This document shows, one piece after another, positions 25,381-34,281 of a DNA stretch of 64,000 bases; within the stretch, counting starts at the first letter, position 1, and each line of letters opens with the position of its first letter. Source of the DNA: JAXMHB01 sp046346965 (lineage in GTDB: Bacteria; Pseudomonadota; Gammaproteobacteria; Xanthomonadales; SZUA-5); assembly GCA_046346965.1 (NCBI GenBank), contig JAXMHB010000002.1, positions 62,001-126,000 on the forward strand. The letters run 5' to 3'. The translations under genes were made by a program, and so were the position numbers. Below the pieces are notes generated by a model. It saw nothing but the letters and a program-made list of their open reading frames with translations, did not search any database and was not told where the DNA came from.

Positions 25381-27912
25381 TCAGCCCTCGGCGTCCTCTT
25401 TCTTCGGCGGCGGCGCCAGCGCGGCGCGCGCTTCGGGGGTGATCGCGACGATGCCCTGGCGCAGCTCGCGCGACAGGATGATGCGGGCGTCCGAGCCGAG
25501 TTGATTGAGCTCGGCACCGAATACCAGCTTGCCGTTGTCGTCGACGCTGACGATGCCTTCGGCCTTCAGCATCTGGATGAAGCTCTTGAACAGCGCGCGA
25601 TCACCGAACTCCGGCCCGGACAACTCGTGCAGCAGCGCCATCCGTTGTGCGGTCAGATGGCACAGCGTCTCCAGCTCGCCCGAGGACAGCACGCCGGGGC
25701 CGTTCTTGCCGAGCACCGCGATCACCACGTAGTAGCGCTGGAAGGTCTGCAGCAGGCTGTGCGCCAGCACGCGCAGGCCGAAGAAGGCGTCGCCGCCATC
25801 GGCCGGGCGCGAAATCCAGCCGCCGTCGGCATCGACATTGATCAGGCCGCGTTCGGCGAGGAAATGCACGGCGCCGTCGATGCGCTCAGAGAATTGCTCG
25901 GCGGTCCACGGCAGGAACAGCTCGGTCTTCAGGAAGGGATAGACCATCCGGCCCAGCCGCGACAGGCCCTGGCGCGACAGTCGGCGCGTGTTGATCAGGC
26001 AGCAGGCCACCCAGGACACCGCCGCGAACACGTGCATGACGTTGTTGCGGTAATAGGAGAGCAGCACGCCCTGATCGCCTTCGGCGCTCAGCACATCGCC
26101 GATCGGATGCTTGAGTCGGCGTATCCAGCCCATGGCCTCGCCGTAGCTGATGATCTCGGCTGGCGTCATCGTGGTCCGGGTGACGCGCGGGTCGAAAGGT
26201 TGTTCGGCCAGCAGTTCCTGGAAGATGCGCAGATGCGCGATCAGATCGGATTCGCCTATCGCATGCTTGGGCGTGCCGAGAATCACCAGCGCGAGCAGGG
26301 CGACCGGATTGACGTCGGCGGCGCCGTTGATGTGTTCCAGCACGCGGTGGGCGAGATCATCGACCGCGTCGGAGAACCACACCGGGCGGTCGTGCTCGCC
26401 GGTCGATTCCTGGCGCCAGTGCGGGGCGTGCTGATCGAGGACGTCATCCAGGCGGATCGGCTCGCCGAAGTTCACCACCACGCGGCCGTAGCGGTGGCGC
26501 AGGATCGACAGCGAGCGCATCAGCCCGACCATCGATTCCTTCTGCTTGGGCTGGCCGGAGAGTTCGCCCAGATAGGATTTGCCCTCGATCAGCTTCTCGT
26601 AGCCGATGTAGACCGGCTGGAACAGCACCGGCCGCGAGCGCTCGCGCAGGAAAGCGCGCACGGTCATTGCCAGCATGCCGGCGCGCGGCGGCAGCAGTCG
26701 GCCGGTGCGGCTGCGTCCGCCTTCGATGAAGTACTCCAGCGCCACGCCCTGGCGTACCAGTTGGGTGACGTACTCGCTGAACACCGCCGAATACAGCGCA
26801 TTGGCCTTGAAACTGCGGCGCAGGAAGAAGGCGCCGCCGCGACGCAGGATCGACCCGACGACCGGCAGATTCAGATTGACGCCGGCAGCGATGTGCGGCG
26901 GCACCAGGCCATTGCGATACAGCAAGTAGGACAGCAGCAGATAGTCGATATGGCTGCGATGGCAGGGCACATAGACCACCTCGAAGCCCGGCGCCTGCTG
27001 CCGGAACTCGTCGAAGTGGTGGATGGTCACGCCGTCGTAAATGCGGTTCCAAAAGCCCTGCAGGATGAAGGACAGCGAGCGCACCACCGGATGCGAGTAG
27101 TCCGCCGCGACTTCACGCGCGTAGGCGTGTGCCTTGCGCCAGGCGGCGTTGTAACCACCTTTTTCCTTGCTGGCCTGCGCCTTGATGGCGGCGCGCACGG
27201 CATCGGCGCGCAGCACATCATCGACCAGCGTGCGCCGGTGCGAGAGGTCCGGGCCGATCACGGCGCCACGGATGCGGCGGAAGTGCACGCGCATCAGCAG
27301 CGACAGCTTGTGCGCGGCGCGCTTCAGATCGCCGGATTCCGGGATCGCCTGATCCAGCGTCACCGAGGGACTGAACTGCACCAGCGTGTTGCGGCCATTG
27401 AACAAGATGGCCAGCAGGCGCCGGAAGCGTCCGACCGCTACCCAGTTCTCGCTGAACAGCACTTTGAACCAGCCGCTGGCGCGATCCGGCGCACGGCCGA
27501 CGAAAATCGACACCGGCACCAGTTGTACCTGGGCCTCGGGGTCGCGCTTGATGGCCGCCAGCAGGCGCTCCAAGCGCTCGGTGCGATCTTTCAGCTGGCG
27601 TCGGCTCAGCAGCCAGCCGCGATTCTTTTCGATCGCGAACACCGCGCGCGGCGGACGGCTCAGCGTCGCCAGCGGCAGCGGGTCGATCGGACGGGGCCAC
27701 CCGGCTTCGCGGCAGGCGCGATCCAGAATGGCGAGATTGGACATGCCGTGCCGATCGAGGATGTAGCAGACCGGCTTGGCGGCATCAAAGGGCGCATGGT
27801 CGCTCTGTGGCGTGATGCGTTTGATGCGCAGGAAAGGGTGCAGCAGCGTGTCGACCAGCGCCAACAGGGCGCGTCGAAACCACGGAGCACGAACGGTATG
27901 GGCGTCGCTCAT
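25381..27912 (-). CDS. plsB: Glycerol-3-phosphate 1-O-acyltransferase
   Basis: 843 residues (E. coli 807). Inner-membrane enzyme that transfers an acyl chain from acyl-CoA or acyl-ACP to sn-glycerol 3-phosphate, the first step of phospholipid synthesis. Acyltransferase blocks are visible: I, PCHRSHIDYLLLSY (H318, D323, the HX4D pair); II, GGAFFLRRSF; III, EGGRSRTGRLLPPRAGM; IV, PVYIGYEKLIEG. Start ATG 27912, giving MSDAHTVRAPWFRRALLALV. It sits in the run lipoprotein - plsB - thioesterase - srkA. Confidence 0.95.
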   Translation of the reverse strand: MSDAHTVRAPWFRRALLALVDTLLHPFLRIKRITPQSDHAPFDAAKPVCYILDRHGMSNLAILDRACREAGWPRPIDPLPLATLSRPPRAVFAIEKNRGWLLSRRQLKDRTERLERLLAAIKRDPEAQVQLVPVSIFVGRAPDRASGWFKVLFSENWVAVGRFRRLLAILFNGRNTLVQFSPSVTLDQAIPESGDLKRAAHKLSLLMRVHFRRIRGAVIGPDLSHRRTLVDDVLRADAVRAAIKAQASKEKGGYNAAWRKAHAYAREVAADYSHPVVRSLSFILQGFWNRIYDGVTIHHFDEFRQQAPGFEVVYVPCHRSHIDYLLLSYLLYRNGLVPPHIAAGVNLNLPVVGSILRRGGAFFLRRSFKANALYSAVFSEYVTQLVRQGVALEYFIEGGRSRTGRLLPPRAGMLAMTVRAFLRERSRPVLFQPVYIGYEKLIEGKSYLGELSGQPKQKESMVGLMRSLSILRHRYGRVVVNFGEPIRLDDVLDQHAPHWRQESTGEHDRPVWFSDAVDDLAHRVLEHINGAADVNPVALLALVILGTPKHAIGESDLIAHLRIFQELLAEQPFDPRVTRTTMTPAEIISYGEAMGWIRRLKHPIGDVLSAEGDQGVLLSYYRNNVMHVFAAVSWVACCLINTRRLSRQGLSRLGRMVYPFLKTELFLPWTAEQFSERIDGAVHFLAERGLINVDADGGWISRPADGGDAFFGLRVLAHSLLQTFQRYYVVIAVLGKNGPGVLSSGELETLCHLTAQRMALLHELSGPEFGDRALFKSFIQMLKAEGIVSVDDNGKLVFGAELNQLGSDARIILSRELRQGIVAITPEARAALAPPPKKEDAEG

Positions 27913-27967
27913 GGGCGCGATCCACCGCGTCGGTGCCAGCGGCACCGACGCGGCGGCAGCATCAGGA

Positions 27968-28921
27968 TCAGGATTCCGGCGTCGCGGCTTCCTCGTCCTC
28001 GCCTTCGGAGTCCTCGCCCTCGCCGCTGGTGTCAGCGCTGGCTTCGGCCGCGGCGTCCGCCTTGGCCTTCTCGATCTGCGCCAGCATGTCCTTGCCGTAC
28101 CACTTGCCGTCGACCTTCTGCAGCTCGCTCTCAAAGGTCTGCTGCGAGTCGAACAGGGTGTAGGTGACCTTGACCTTGGCGCTGTCGCCGGCCTCGCTGA
28201 CCATCTCGGTCTTCACGCTGTCGGCGATCTGATCGAGCGAGAAGCCGTACACGGCAAGCGCGTTCTTGACGCCGCCGATGGCCGGACCGGCCTTTTCCAG
28301 CAGCTGGTCGAAATTCATCGCCTTGATGTCGTCGAGCTTGGTCACGCCGGTGGCGCGCAGGCCGTCGGCCAGCGCCGTCAGCGCCTTGCGCATCAGCGCG
28401 GCGTCGGCGAAGTCGGTCTTGGTGGCCCAGCCGCCGAGGCCGTTCATGAAGGCCGTCGCCTGCGCCTTCTGCTGATCGGTCAGCTCGGTGTTCTGCTGAA
28501 TGCTCATCATCAGCGCGCCCTGGCCCATCGCGATCATGCCGGCCATCTGCGGCTTCATCTGCGCCAGCTGCGGCTCGATCTCGGCCATGATCTTGTCGAC
28601 GCCGTCGGCGGCAGTGATCTTGCCCCAGCTCTCGGCGAACTCGGCGCGCTCCTGTTCGGTGATTTCCTGGCTGCGGTTGCTTTCCCACTCACCGCGGATG
28701 CGCTCGAGCTCGGAAGCCGGCAGCGTGGCCGTCAACAGGCTCTTCAGATCGTTGTTGCGGAAGGCCTTGATCTGCGCCTCGACCGCCGTGGCGGCCGTCG
28801 CCGGCGCCTGCACCGCAGCCTTCTCGGCTGCGGCCGGTGCGGCGGCCTGCTCATCCTTGCCGCAGCCTGCAAGCAGCGCCGTGGACAGCGCCAGAGCAAT
28901 CAGAGAATGACGAAACGACAT
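27968..28921 (-). CDS. Lipoprotein of unknown function
   Basis: 317 residues. Lipoprotein signal peptide with lipobox LLAGC, C20 being the lipidated residue; Gly-Lys-Asp after it does not give a clear inner-membrane retention call. The body is helical with no known motif, and the C-terminus is strongly acidic (runs of Glu/Asp/Ser after about 290). The ATG at 28921 has a textbook AAGGAGT upstream. Probably cotranscribed with plsB, 55 bp downstream. Some similarity in character to DUF2059-type helical exported proteins, but no assignment is made. Confidence 0.8.
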   Translation of the reverse strand: MSFRHSLIALALSTALLAGCGKDEQAAAPAAAEKAAVQAPATAATAVEAQIKAFRNNDLKSLLTATLPASELERIRGEWESNRSQEITEQERAEFAESWGKITAADGVDKIMAEIEPQLAQMKPQMAGMIAMGQGALMMSIQQNTELTDQQKAQATAFMNGLGGWATKTDFADAALMRKALTALADGLRATGVTKLDDIKAMNFDQLLEKAGPAIGGVKNALAVYGFSLDQIADSVKTEMVSEAGDSAKVKVTYTLFDSQQTFESELQKVDGKWYGKDMLAQIEKAKADAAAEASADTSGEGEDSEGEDEEAATPES

Positions 28922-29175
28922 GGGTGTACTCCTTGGACAATCAAAAATTGAGCAGGCCGGCGCTGTGCCGGAGCACATGACGGATTCGCACAGAACCGCG
29001 CAGACGTCGTCGATGCGGGATCGGACCTAGGCGGGAAGCGGAATCTAGCCCGGCGCTTGGATGCCGTGCAAACGGCAGCAGGACTAACGGCAGCCGCCCT
29101 GGCGCGAGGCCACAGCAGGCGTTAACGAACGTCCGCAAGGCCGCGCCCAGGTGCATGGACGGTCCAGATGACAGG

Positions 29176-29208
29176 CAATAAAAAAGGCGGAGGGGGTAGC
29201 TCCGCCTT
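29176..29208 (-). terminator. Intrinsic terminator, minus strand
   Basis: Stem of nine pairs (AAGGCGGAG 29184-29192 with CTCCGCCTT 29200-29208), loop CTACCCC on the minus strand, followed by a T-rich run (complement of 29176-29183). It could end the candidate small RNA or a pyrF transcript. Confidence 0.8.
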
Positions 29209-29283
29209 GGCTGAGTGGTCGCTCCGACCTTGTTGTTATGAGCGCGTCCTGCGCTGGCTGGTAACCGTCACTGCTTTTCTGTG
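29176..29283 (-). ncRNA. Candidate small RNA ending in an intrinsic terminator
   Basis: In the gene-free stretch 28922-29406, the part 29176-29330 is less G+C-rich and has the parts of a small RNA gene on the minus strand: a TTGACT -35 (29313-29318), a 17-bp spacer, TTACTC as a possible -10 (29290-29295), a hairpin GGTCG-GAG-CGACC (near 29220-29232) and a terminator with a C-rich loop. The product would be about 108 nt. C-rich loops occur in Xanthomonas sX13-type RNAs, but homology was not tested. The remainder (28922-29175) shows nothing else. Confidence 0.4.
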
Positions 29284-29406
29284 GCGAAAGAGTAAGTTAG
29301 AGCACATTCCTAAGTCAATAGGTGAGGATTGCGCTCGGTCGATGCCGCATCAGGGCGGCGGCGCTGGATGCGCCGGCCGCGACAGTGCTGGGTGGCTTTC
29401 CGCCAC

Positions 29407-30129
29407 TCAGCTGCCGAACAGGCTTGCCAGAGTGTCCTGAATTGCCGCGGCGGCGGCGGCCGGATCCGGCGCCTGGCGGATCGGGCGACCGACGACGATG
29501 TAGTCGGCGCCTGCGAGGAAGGCCTCGGTCACGGTGACCGTGCGCGCCTGATCGTCGCCGCCCGCACTGGCGCGTATGCCGGGACAGACGATCAGCGGCG
29601 CCGAGCCGAGTTCGCGCCGCAGCCGCGCCGCTTCCTGGCCGGAGCACACCAGTCCATGCGCGCCGGCGGCGATCGCGGCGCGTGCGCGCGCGGCGACGAC
29701 GTCGGCCGCCTCGCCTTGGACACCACTGGCCGCCAGTTCGGCGGCGCTGATGCTGGTCAGCACGGTGACCGCGAGCAGCCGCATAGCGCCGGCCCGAGGC
29801 GCCGCGGCGGCGATCGCGGCGGGATAGGCGTGCACAGTGAGCAAATCCGGCTGATGCCGCGCCATTCCCGCGACCGCGGCCGCTACCGTGGCGGGTATGT
29901 CGTGCAGCTTGAGGTCGGCAAACACACGCTTGCCGGCGGCGCGTAGCTCCGCCAGCAACTCGAAATAGCCGCCGCTGCTGAGCAACTCCAAACCAATCTT
30001 GTAATGCGTCACCTGCTCGCCCAGTTGGCGGATGGCGCTGCGCGCGCTGGCCAGGTCGGCAACGTCGAGGGCGTAGATCAGGCGATCCCGGGTCGGGATC
30101 TGCGGGTGGTGTACGGGGATGGCGGCCAT
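29407..30129 (-). CDS. pyrF: Orotidine 5'-phosphate decarboxylase
   Basis: 240 residues. Last step of UMP synthesis: decarboxylates OMP. The active-site signature FADLKLHDIPATV is present (D72, K74, D77), with RLIYALDV near the N-terminus, HYKIGLEL and the phosphate-binding VVGRPIRQAPDP near the C-terminus. ATG 30129 with GGAG six bases upstream; an in-frame ATG at 30156 is less supported. It is divergent from pbpC across 123 bp. Confidence 0.95.
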   Translation of the reverse strand: MAAIPVHHPQIPTRDRLIYALDVADLASARSAIRQLGEQVTHYKIGLELLSSGGYFELLAELRAAGKRVFADLKLHDIPATVAAAVAGMARHQPDLLTVHAYPAAIAAAAPRAGAMRLLAVTVLTSISAAELAASGVQGEAADVVAARARAAIAAGAHGLVCSGQEAARLRRELGSAPLIVCPGIRASAGGDDQARTVTVTEAFLAGADYIVVGRPIRQAPDPAAAAAAIQDTLASLFGS

Positions 30130-30252
30130 CGTCGGCTCCGGTCTGGAACGCGGCATGCTCGCGGCCTGTCGCCGATCACGCAAGCGCGACTGCCCCGCGC
30201 ATGCCACGCTGGCGCATGCGATGGTGGCGCCATCGTCTCCAGCCTTGCTCCG

Positions 30253-32610
30253 ATGAACCGGCGTGTGCGCCTGCTGCGGCGTCTTGCAGTCTTCATGGTG
30301 TGTCTGCTGCTGGCCGGGATCGGCCTGCGTTGGTACCCGCACGCGCCGCTGTCGCTCGGCGTGCCGCAATCGGTTGCCGTCTACGACCAGCAGGGGCGTT
30401 TGCTGCGGCTGGTGCTGGCCAGTGACGATCGTTACCGGCTGTGGACGCCGCTGCAGGACTTTCCGCCGGTGCTGATCGACGCGGTGTTACTGCACGAGGA
30501 TGCCTGGTTTCGCTGGCATCCCGGGGTCAATCCGGTCAGCCTGCTGCGCGGCGCTGCCAGCACGTATCTGGGCGGTCCGCGCATCGGTGGCTCGACGCTG
30601 ACCATGCAGCTGGCGCGCCTGCGCGAGCGGCTGAATACGCGTACCGCGGGCGGCAAACTGCGGCAGATCGCCGCGGCGCTGTGGCTGGAAGCGCGCTACA
30701 GCAAGGACGAGTTGCTTGAGGCCTATCTGAACCTGGCGCCCTACGGTGGCAATATCGAGGGCGCCGGCGCCGCCAGCCTGATCTATTTCGACAAGCCGAT
30801 CGCGCAGCTGACGTTGCCGGAGGCGCTGACGCTGGCGGTGTTGCCGCAATCACCCTCACGGCGCGGGCGCCCGGTCGGCAGCGAAGGCGATAGCGAGATC
30901 GGACGTGAGCTGCGGGCGGCGCGTGAACGCTTGTACCAGCGCTATCGCGAGCGGCACGCCGTGGACAGCGCCAGCGACGCGCTGATGCAGCTGCCACTGC
31001 GCCTGCGCAGCAGTGCGCGCTTGCCCTTTCATGCGCCGCATTTCGTCGAGCGCGTGCTGGCCGAGCGCTGGCGACGCGCCGATGCGGGTCCGGCTCTGCG
31101 CACCACGCTCGATCTCGGGCTGCAGCAGCGGATCGAGGAACGTGTGCAGACCTATCTGAGCCAGGTTCGGCGCCGCGGGCTGCATAACGCCGCCGTTCTG
31201 CTGGTCGATACACGCGATCGCGGCGTGCGCGCGCTGGTCGGCTCGGCTGACTACTGGGACGCCAGCATCCAGGGGCAGGTCAATGCCAGCAGCGCCAAGC
31301 GCTCACCGGGGTCCACGCTCAAGCCTTTCATCTATGGTCTGGCATTGGATCAGGGCGTGCTGCATCCGGCGACCGTGCTGCGCGATGTGCCCAGTGCCTT
31401 CGGCCCGTTCACGCCGGAGAACTTCGATGGCCGCTTCCTCGGACCGGTGACCGCCACCGAAGCGCTGGTGCGCTCGCGCAACATCCCGGCGGTGGCGGTA
31501 GCGGCCCAGCTGCATGCGCCGGATCTGTATGGCTTCCTGCGCAGCGCTGGCGTGGCGCGGATGGCCAGCGCCGAGCACTACGGGCTGGCGCTGGTACTGG
31601 GTGGTGGTGAGCTCAGCATGGAGGAACTGGCGCAGCTCTACGCGCTGCTGTCGGATGACGGCCGCTGGCAACCGTTGCGCTGGCTGCAGCAGGGCAGCTT
31701 GCCGCCGCCGCGCGCGCTGCTGAGTGCCGAGGCCGCCTACATCGTGCGCGACATGCTCAAGCACAACCCGCGGCCGGATTTCGCCTCCTTGATCCAGAAC
31801 GACGCGCAGCCGGTGGCCTGGAAGACCGGCACCAGCTGGGGTTTTCGCGATGCCTGGAGCGCCGGCATCGTCGGTCCTTATGTGCTGGTGGTCTGGATGG
31901 GCAACTTCGACGGCCGCAGCAATCCGGCGCTGATCGGCATCGATGCCGCGGCGCCACTGTTTTTCAGCATCGTCGACGCACTGCGCGCCGAACATACCGA
32001 TCTCGGCGAGCCGCCGCGGCGCTGGCCCTTGAATCTGCGCCAGGTGGAAATCTGCAGCGCCTCCGGCGACTTGCCGAATCGCTGGTGTCCCAAGCGCGGC
32101 TACACCTGGTTCATCCCCGGGGTGTCGCCGATCCGCACCAGCAGCATCCACCGCGCCATCCAGGTGGACATCGAAAGCGGCCGGCCGGTGTGCGGGCGCG
32201 GCGATCCCGGTCGAGTGCGGCTGCAGGTCTACGAGTTCTGGCCCAGCGATCTGGCCGAGGTCTATGCGCGCGCCGGTATGCCGCGGCGCCGCCCGCCGCC
32301 CGGTGCCGACTGTGCCGGTGCTGACCAATGGCTGGGTTCGCCGCCGAAGATCCTCTCGCCCTTGCGCGCCACCGCCTACGCGCTGCGCGTGGACCGGCGC
32401 GAGGACGCCGACATCGCGCTGAGCGCCAGCGCCGATGCCGACGTGACCGAACTGCACTGGTTCGACGGCGCCTCCTACCTCGGACGCTCGACACCGGGCG
32501 GCGTGCTCAATTGGCGACCGAATCGGGTGGGGCGGCACCAGTTGCGCGTGGTCGACGACCGCGGGCGGGTGGCCCAGCGTGAGGTCGACATCGAGCTCGC
32601 CGGCAATTGA
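30253..32610 (+). CDS. pbpC: Penicillin-binding protein 1C (bifunctional transglycosylase/transpeptidase)
   Basis: 785 residues (E. coli 770). One N-terminal transmembrane helix (about 9-26). GT51 glycosyltransferase: catalytic E82 in LHEDAWFRWHPG, and GGSTLTMQLAR (113-122). Transpeptidase: S354-T-L-K357 in SPGSTLKPF, and KTGTS (524-528). C-terminal BiPBP_C-type beta domain (about 690-785). Synthesises and cross-links peptidoglycan in the periplasm. In E. coli pbpC adjoins a macroglobulin gene; here the macroglobulin is about 24 kb away, so the usual pair is split. It ends 14 bp from the convergent attachment-protein gene. Confidence 0.95.
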   Translation: MNRRVRLLRRLAVFMVCLLLAGIGLRWYPHAPLSLGVPQSVAVYDQQGRLLRLVLASDDRYRLWTPLQDFPPVLIDAVLLHEDAWFRWHPGVNPVSLLRGAASTYLGGPRIGGSTLTMQLARLRERLNTRTAGGKLRQIAAALWLEARYSKDELLEAYLNLAPYGGNIEGAGAASLIYFDKPIAQLTLPEALTLAVLPQSPSRRGRPVGSEGDSEIGRELRAARERLYQRYRERHAVDSASDALMQLPLRLRSSARLPFHAPHFVERVLAERWRRADAGPALRTTLDLGLQQRIEERVQTYLSQVRRRGLHNAAVLLVDTRDRGVRALVGSADYWDASIQGQVNASSAKRSPGSTLKPFIYGLALDQGVLHPATVLRDVPSAFGPFTPENFDGRFLGPVTATEALVRSRNIPAVAVAAQLHAPDLYGFLRSAGVARMASAEHYGLALVLGGGELSMEELAQLYALLSDDGRWQPLRWLQQGSLPPPRALLSAEAAYIVRDMLKHNPRPDFASLIQNDAQPVAWKTGTSWGFRDAWSAGIVGPYVLVVWMGNFDGRSNPALIGIDAAAPLFFSIVDALRAEHTDLGEPPRRWPLNLRQVEICSASGDLPNRWCPKRGYTWFIPGVSPIRTSSIHRAIQVDIESGRPVCGRGDPGRVRLQVYEFWPSDLAEVYARAGMPRRRPPPGADCAGADQWLGSPPKILSPLRATAYALRVDRREDADIALSASADADVTELHWFDGASYLGRSTPGGVLNWRPNRVGRHQLRVVDDRGRVAQREVDIELAGN

Positions 32611-32624
32611 GCCCTGCGCGCGGC

Positions 32625-33026
32625 TCAGTGCACCAGCGCGGCGCGAATCGCGCTGACCGGCGCGTCGATCAGATGCTGGCGCACCGTGCGTACCACGCAA
32701 TGAGCGCTCTGCGGCGGCAGTTGCGGGCGCAGTACGCCTAAAAACCCAGGCGGTGCCACCAGCACCAGTTGCGCAAAGGCCTGCTTGACCCGCGCGGCAT
32801 CCAGCGCTGCCGCCAGTTGGCGCGCGAAGCGCAGCGAGGCGGGCGAGGGGCCAGGTGCGAGGCGTGGAAGGCCACGGCGCCGGCTGACATCGTGGGCGCC
32901 GGGCTGGCGCGTTGGCCCCGGGTTGTGATTGACGAAGTCGCAGACCTCATGCATCGGCGCATCGTCGCCGCTCCAGGACAGGATGCGCCCGCGGTGCTCA
33001 TCGGCGACCAGGATCCAGGTGTCCAT
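32625..33026 (-). CDS. Host-attachment-protein family (DUF/baeRF-like) protein
   Basis: 133 residues, cytoplasmic by sequence. The start TWILVADEHRGRILSW and the segment LVLVAPPGFLGVLRPQL match proteins annotated as 'required for attachment to host cells', a family related to eRF1-like RNase folds. The biochemical role is not established. ATG 33026 with GGAG upstream. Convergent with pbpC. The 214 bp to its right (33027-33240) hold only a small inverted repeat. Confidence 0.7.
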   Translation of the reverse strand: MDTWILVADEHRGRILSWSGDDAPMHEVCDFVNHNPGPTRQPGAHDVSRRRGLPRLAPGPSPASLRFARQLAAALDAARVKQAFAQLVLVAPPGFLGVLRPQLPPQSAHCVVRTVRQHLIDAPVSAIRAALVH

Positions 33027-33240
33027 CCCATGCTCCGCAGTCTCGATGAGGGCAGCCTAGGCGGATCGGCGGGCGCAGCCTTGATGGTGGTCAAAACCGG
33101 CGGCTGGGCGTGCCGCTGAGTGCCACCGAGCCCCCGATCGCTGCTTTCGGGCGCGGTGAAGCAGCGATCGGTAGCCCGGTGTTTGGGGTCGCAGCCGGCG
33201 GCTCGCATGGGGACACCCCACGCCTGCGCCGGCCGCAGAT

Positions 33241-33630
33241 TCAGTTGGCCTCGAAGCCGCCGCCGCTCAGCGAGTCGGCCTCGAAGGACGCGCCGCCGAT
33301 GCGGTCAGACTGGCTCTGCAGTGCCACGCTGGGGCTGTGTGCCGGATCCAGACCGGGTTGGCGCGGCAATGCCAGCACCGCCGCGACAATCGCCAGACTG
33401 GCAGCAACACCCGCCAGCGGGCGCCACCAAACGGCCTGCGGCGCGGGCGCGCGGGCGGCCACGGCCACCCAGTCGCGGGCCAGTTCTGCGCTGGCGGCCG
33501 ACAGGCGCATGGCCAGCTTCATGTCCATCGCCAGCGCCGGATCGGTGAGCGCACGCTGCGCCAAGGCCAGACGCGCGGACGGCTCCAGCGTGCCCTGGGC
33601 CAGTCGCAGCAAAGCTTCCTGATGGTTCAT
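33241..33630 (-). CDS. Small membrane protein, probable anti-sigma partner
   Basis: 129 residues. Helical N-terminal cytoplasmic part (MNHQEALLRLAQGTLEPSAR), one transmembrane helix (about 70-88, LAGVAASLAIVAAVLALP) and a short polar tail outside. Its ATG overlaps the sigma-factor stop (ATGA), the arrangement usual for an ECF sigma factor and its membrane regulator. No HxxxCxxC zinc anti-sigma motif is present, so the assignment rests on context and topology. Confidence 0.6.
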   Translation of the reverse strand: MNHQEALLRLAQGTLEPSARLALAQRALTDPALAMDMKLAMRLSAASAELARDWVAVAARAPAPQAVWWRPLAGVAASLAIVAAVLALPRQPGLDPAHSPSVALQSQSDRIGGASFEADSLSGGGFEAN

Positions 33631-34169
33631 GATTCCGATCCTCCCAGCACCTGGGCGCGCAGAGCGTCCAGGGTTCGATACACGATGTTGCGCGCCTTGG
33701 CCTCGGTGCATCCGAGCAGATCGCCGATTTCCGCCGTGGTGAAGCCCTGCAAGTACAGGCCCACCGCTTGCGCTTTCTCGGCGTCCACCCGCTGCAACTG
33801 CTCCAGCAGGCCCAGCAACTGCGCCCGGTCCAGCGCCCGCTCGGCGCCGTCCGTGTCTGCCGTCGACCAGGGCTCATAGGCATCCAGCCCCACGTGTTCG
33901 GCATCTCCCCCGCGCGCCTGTCGGCGGCGGGCGGCGTCAATGGCCACGCTCAACACCACACTGCGAATGAAGGACGCAGGCTTGTCCCAAACCCTCTCAC
34001 GGCTCAGCGTTTGCCATAGTCGCAAACGAACTTCCTGCTCCAGTTCCTCCAGGTCCGCCTCGGAGCGCCGACCATCCATGGCGACCAGGGTTTGGCGCAC
34101 GAAGGCGCTCCAGCGCTCGATCAGGCGACGGAATTCGTCTTCATGCGGGAGGCGGCGGCGGAACAGCAA
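33627..34169 (-). CDS. ECF-type sigma-70 family factor
   Basis: 180 residues from a TTG start at 34169; the start is uncertain because no clear ribosome binding site or upstream ATG exists in frame. Region 2 (EADLEELEQEVRLRLWQTL, then KPASFIRSVVLSVAIDAARR) and region 4 (DAEKAQAVGLYLQGFTTAEI, then LLGCTEAKARNIVYRTL) are visible. It directs RNA polymerase to a small regulon, probably controlled by the downstream membrane protein. The signal is unknown. Confidence 0.85.
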   Translation of the reverse strand: MLFRRRLPHEDEFRRLIERWSAFVRQTLVAMDGRRSEADLEELEQEVRLRLWQTLSRERVWDKPASFIRSVVLSVAIDAARRRQARGGDAEHVGLDAYEPWSTADTDGAERALDRAQLLGLLEQLQRVDAEKAQAVGLYLQGFTTAEIGDLLGCTEAKARNIVYRTLDALRAQVLGGSES

Positions 34170-34247
34170 ATCGGCAGGGGCATCGGGCGGGGGTCGCAGT
34201 CTGCCACGCGGGCTGCGAGTTGCGCGGGCCAGCGGCAGACACTTCGC

Positions 34248-34253
34248 TATGCT
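34248..34253 (+). promoter_or_regulatory. Putative -10 box of the lipid A acyltransferase gene
   Basis: TATGCT in GCTATGCT, as before lpd and the DUF2059 gene. The ATG inside this box is therefore unlikely to be the gene's start; the GTG at 34282 fits instead. Confidence 0.4.
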
Positions 34254-34281
34254 GCGGCGCTTTGCTCGGGAGCCCGCCGAC

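Noticed and set aside
25237..28167. Long plus-strand frame opposite plsB
   Set aside because: Antisense shadow; all acyltransferase blocks lie on the minus strand.
29366..29400. Sixth copy of the dispersed repeat (GACAGTGCTGGG)
   Set aside because: Only about ten bases match and no arm or partner follows.
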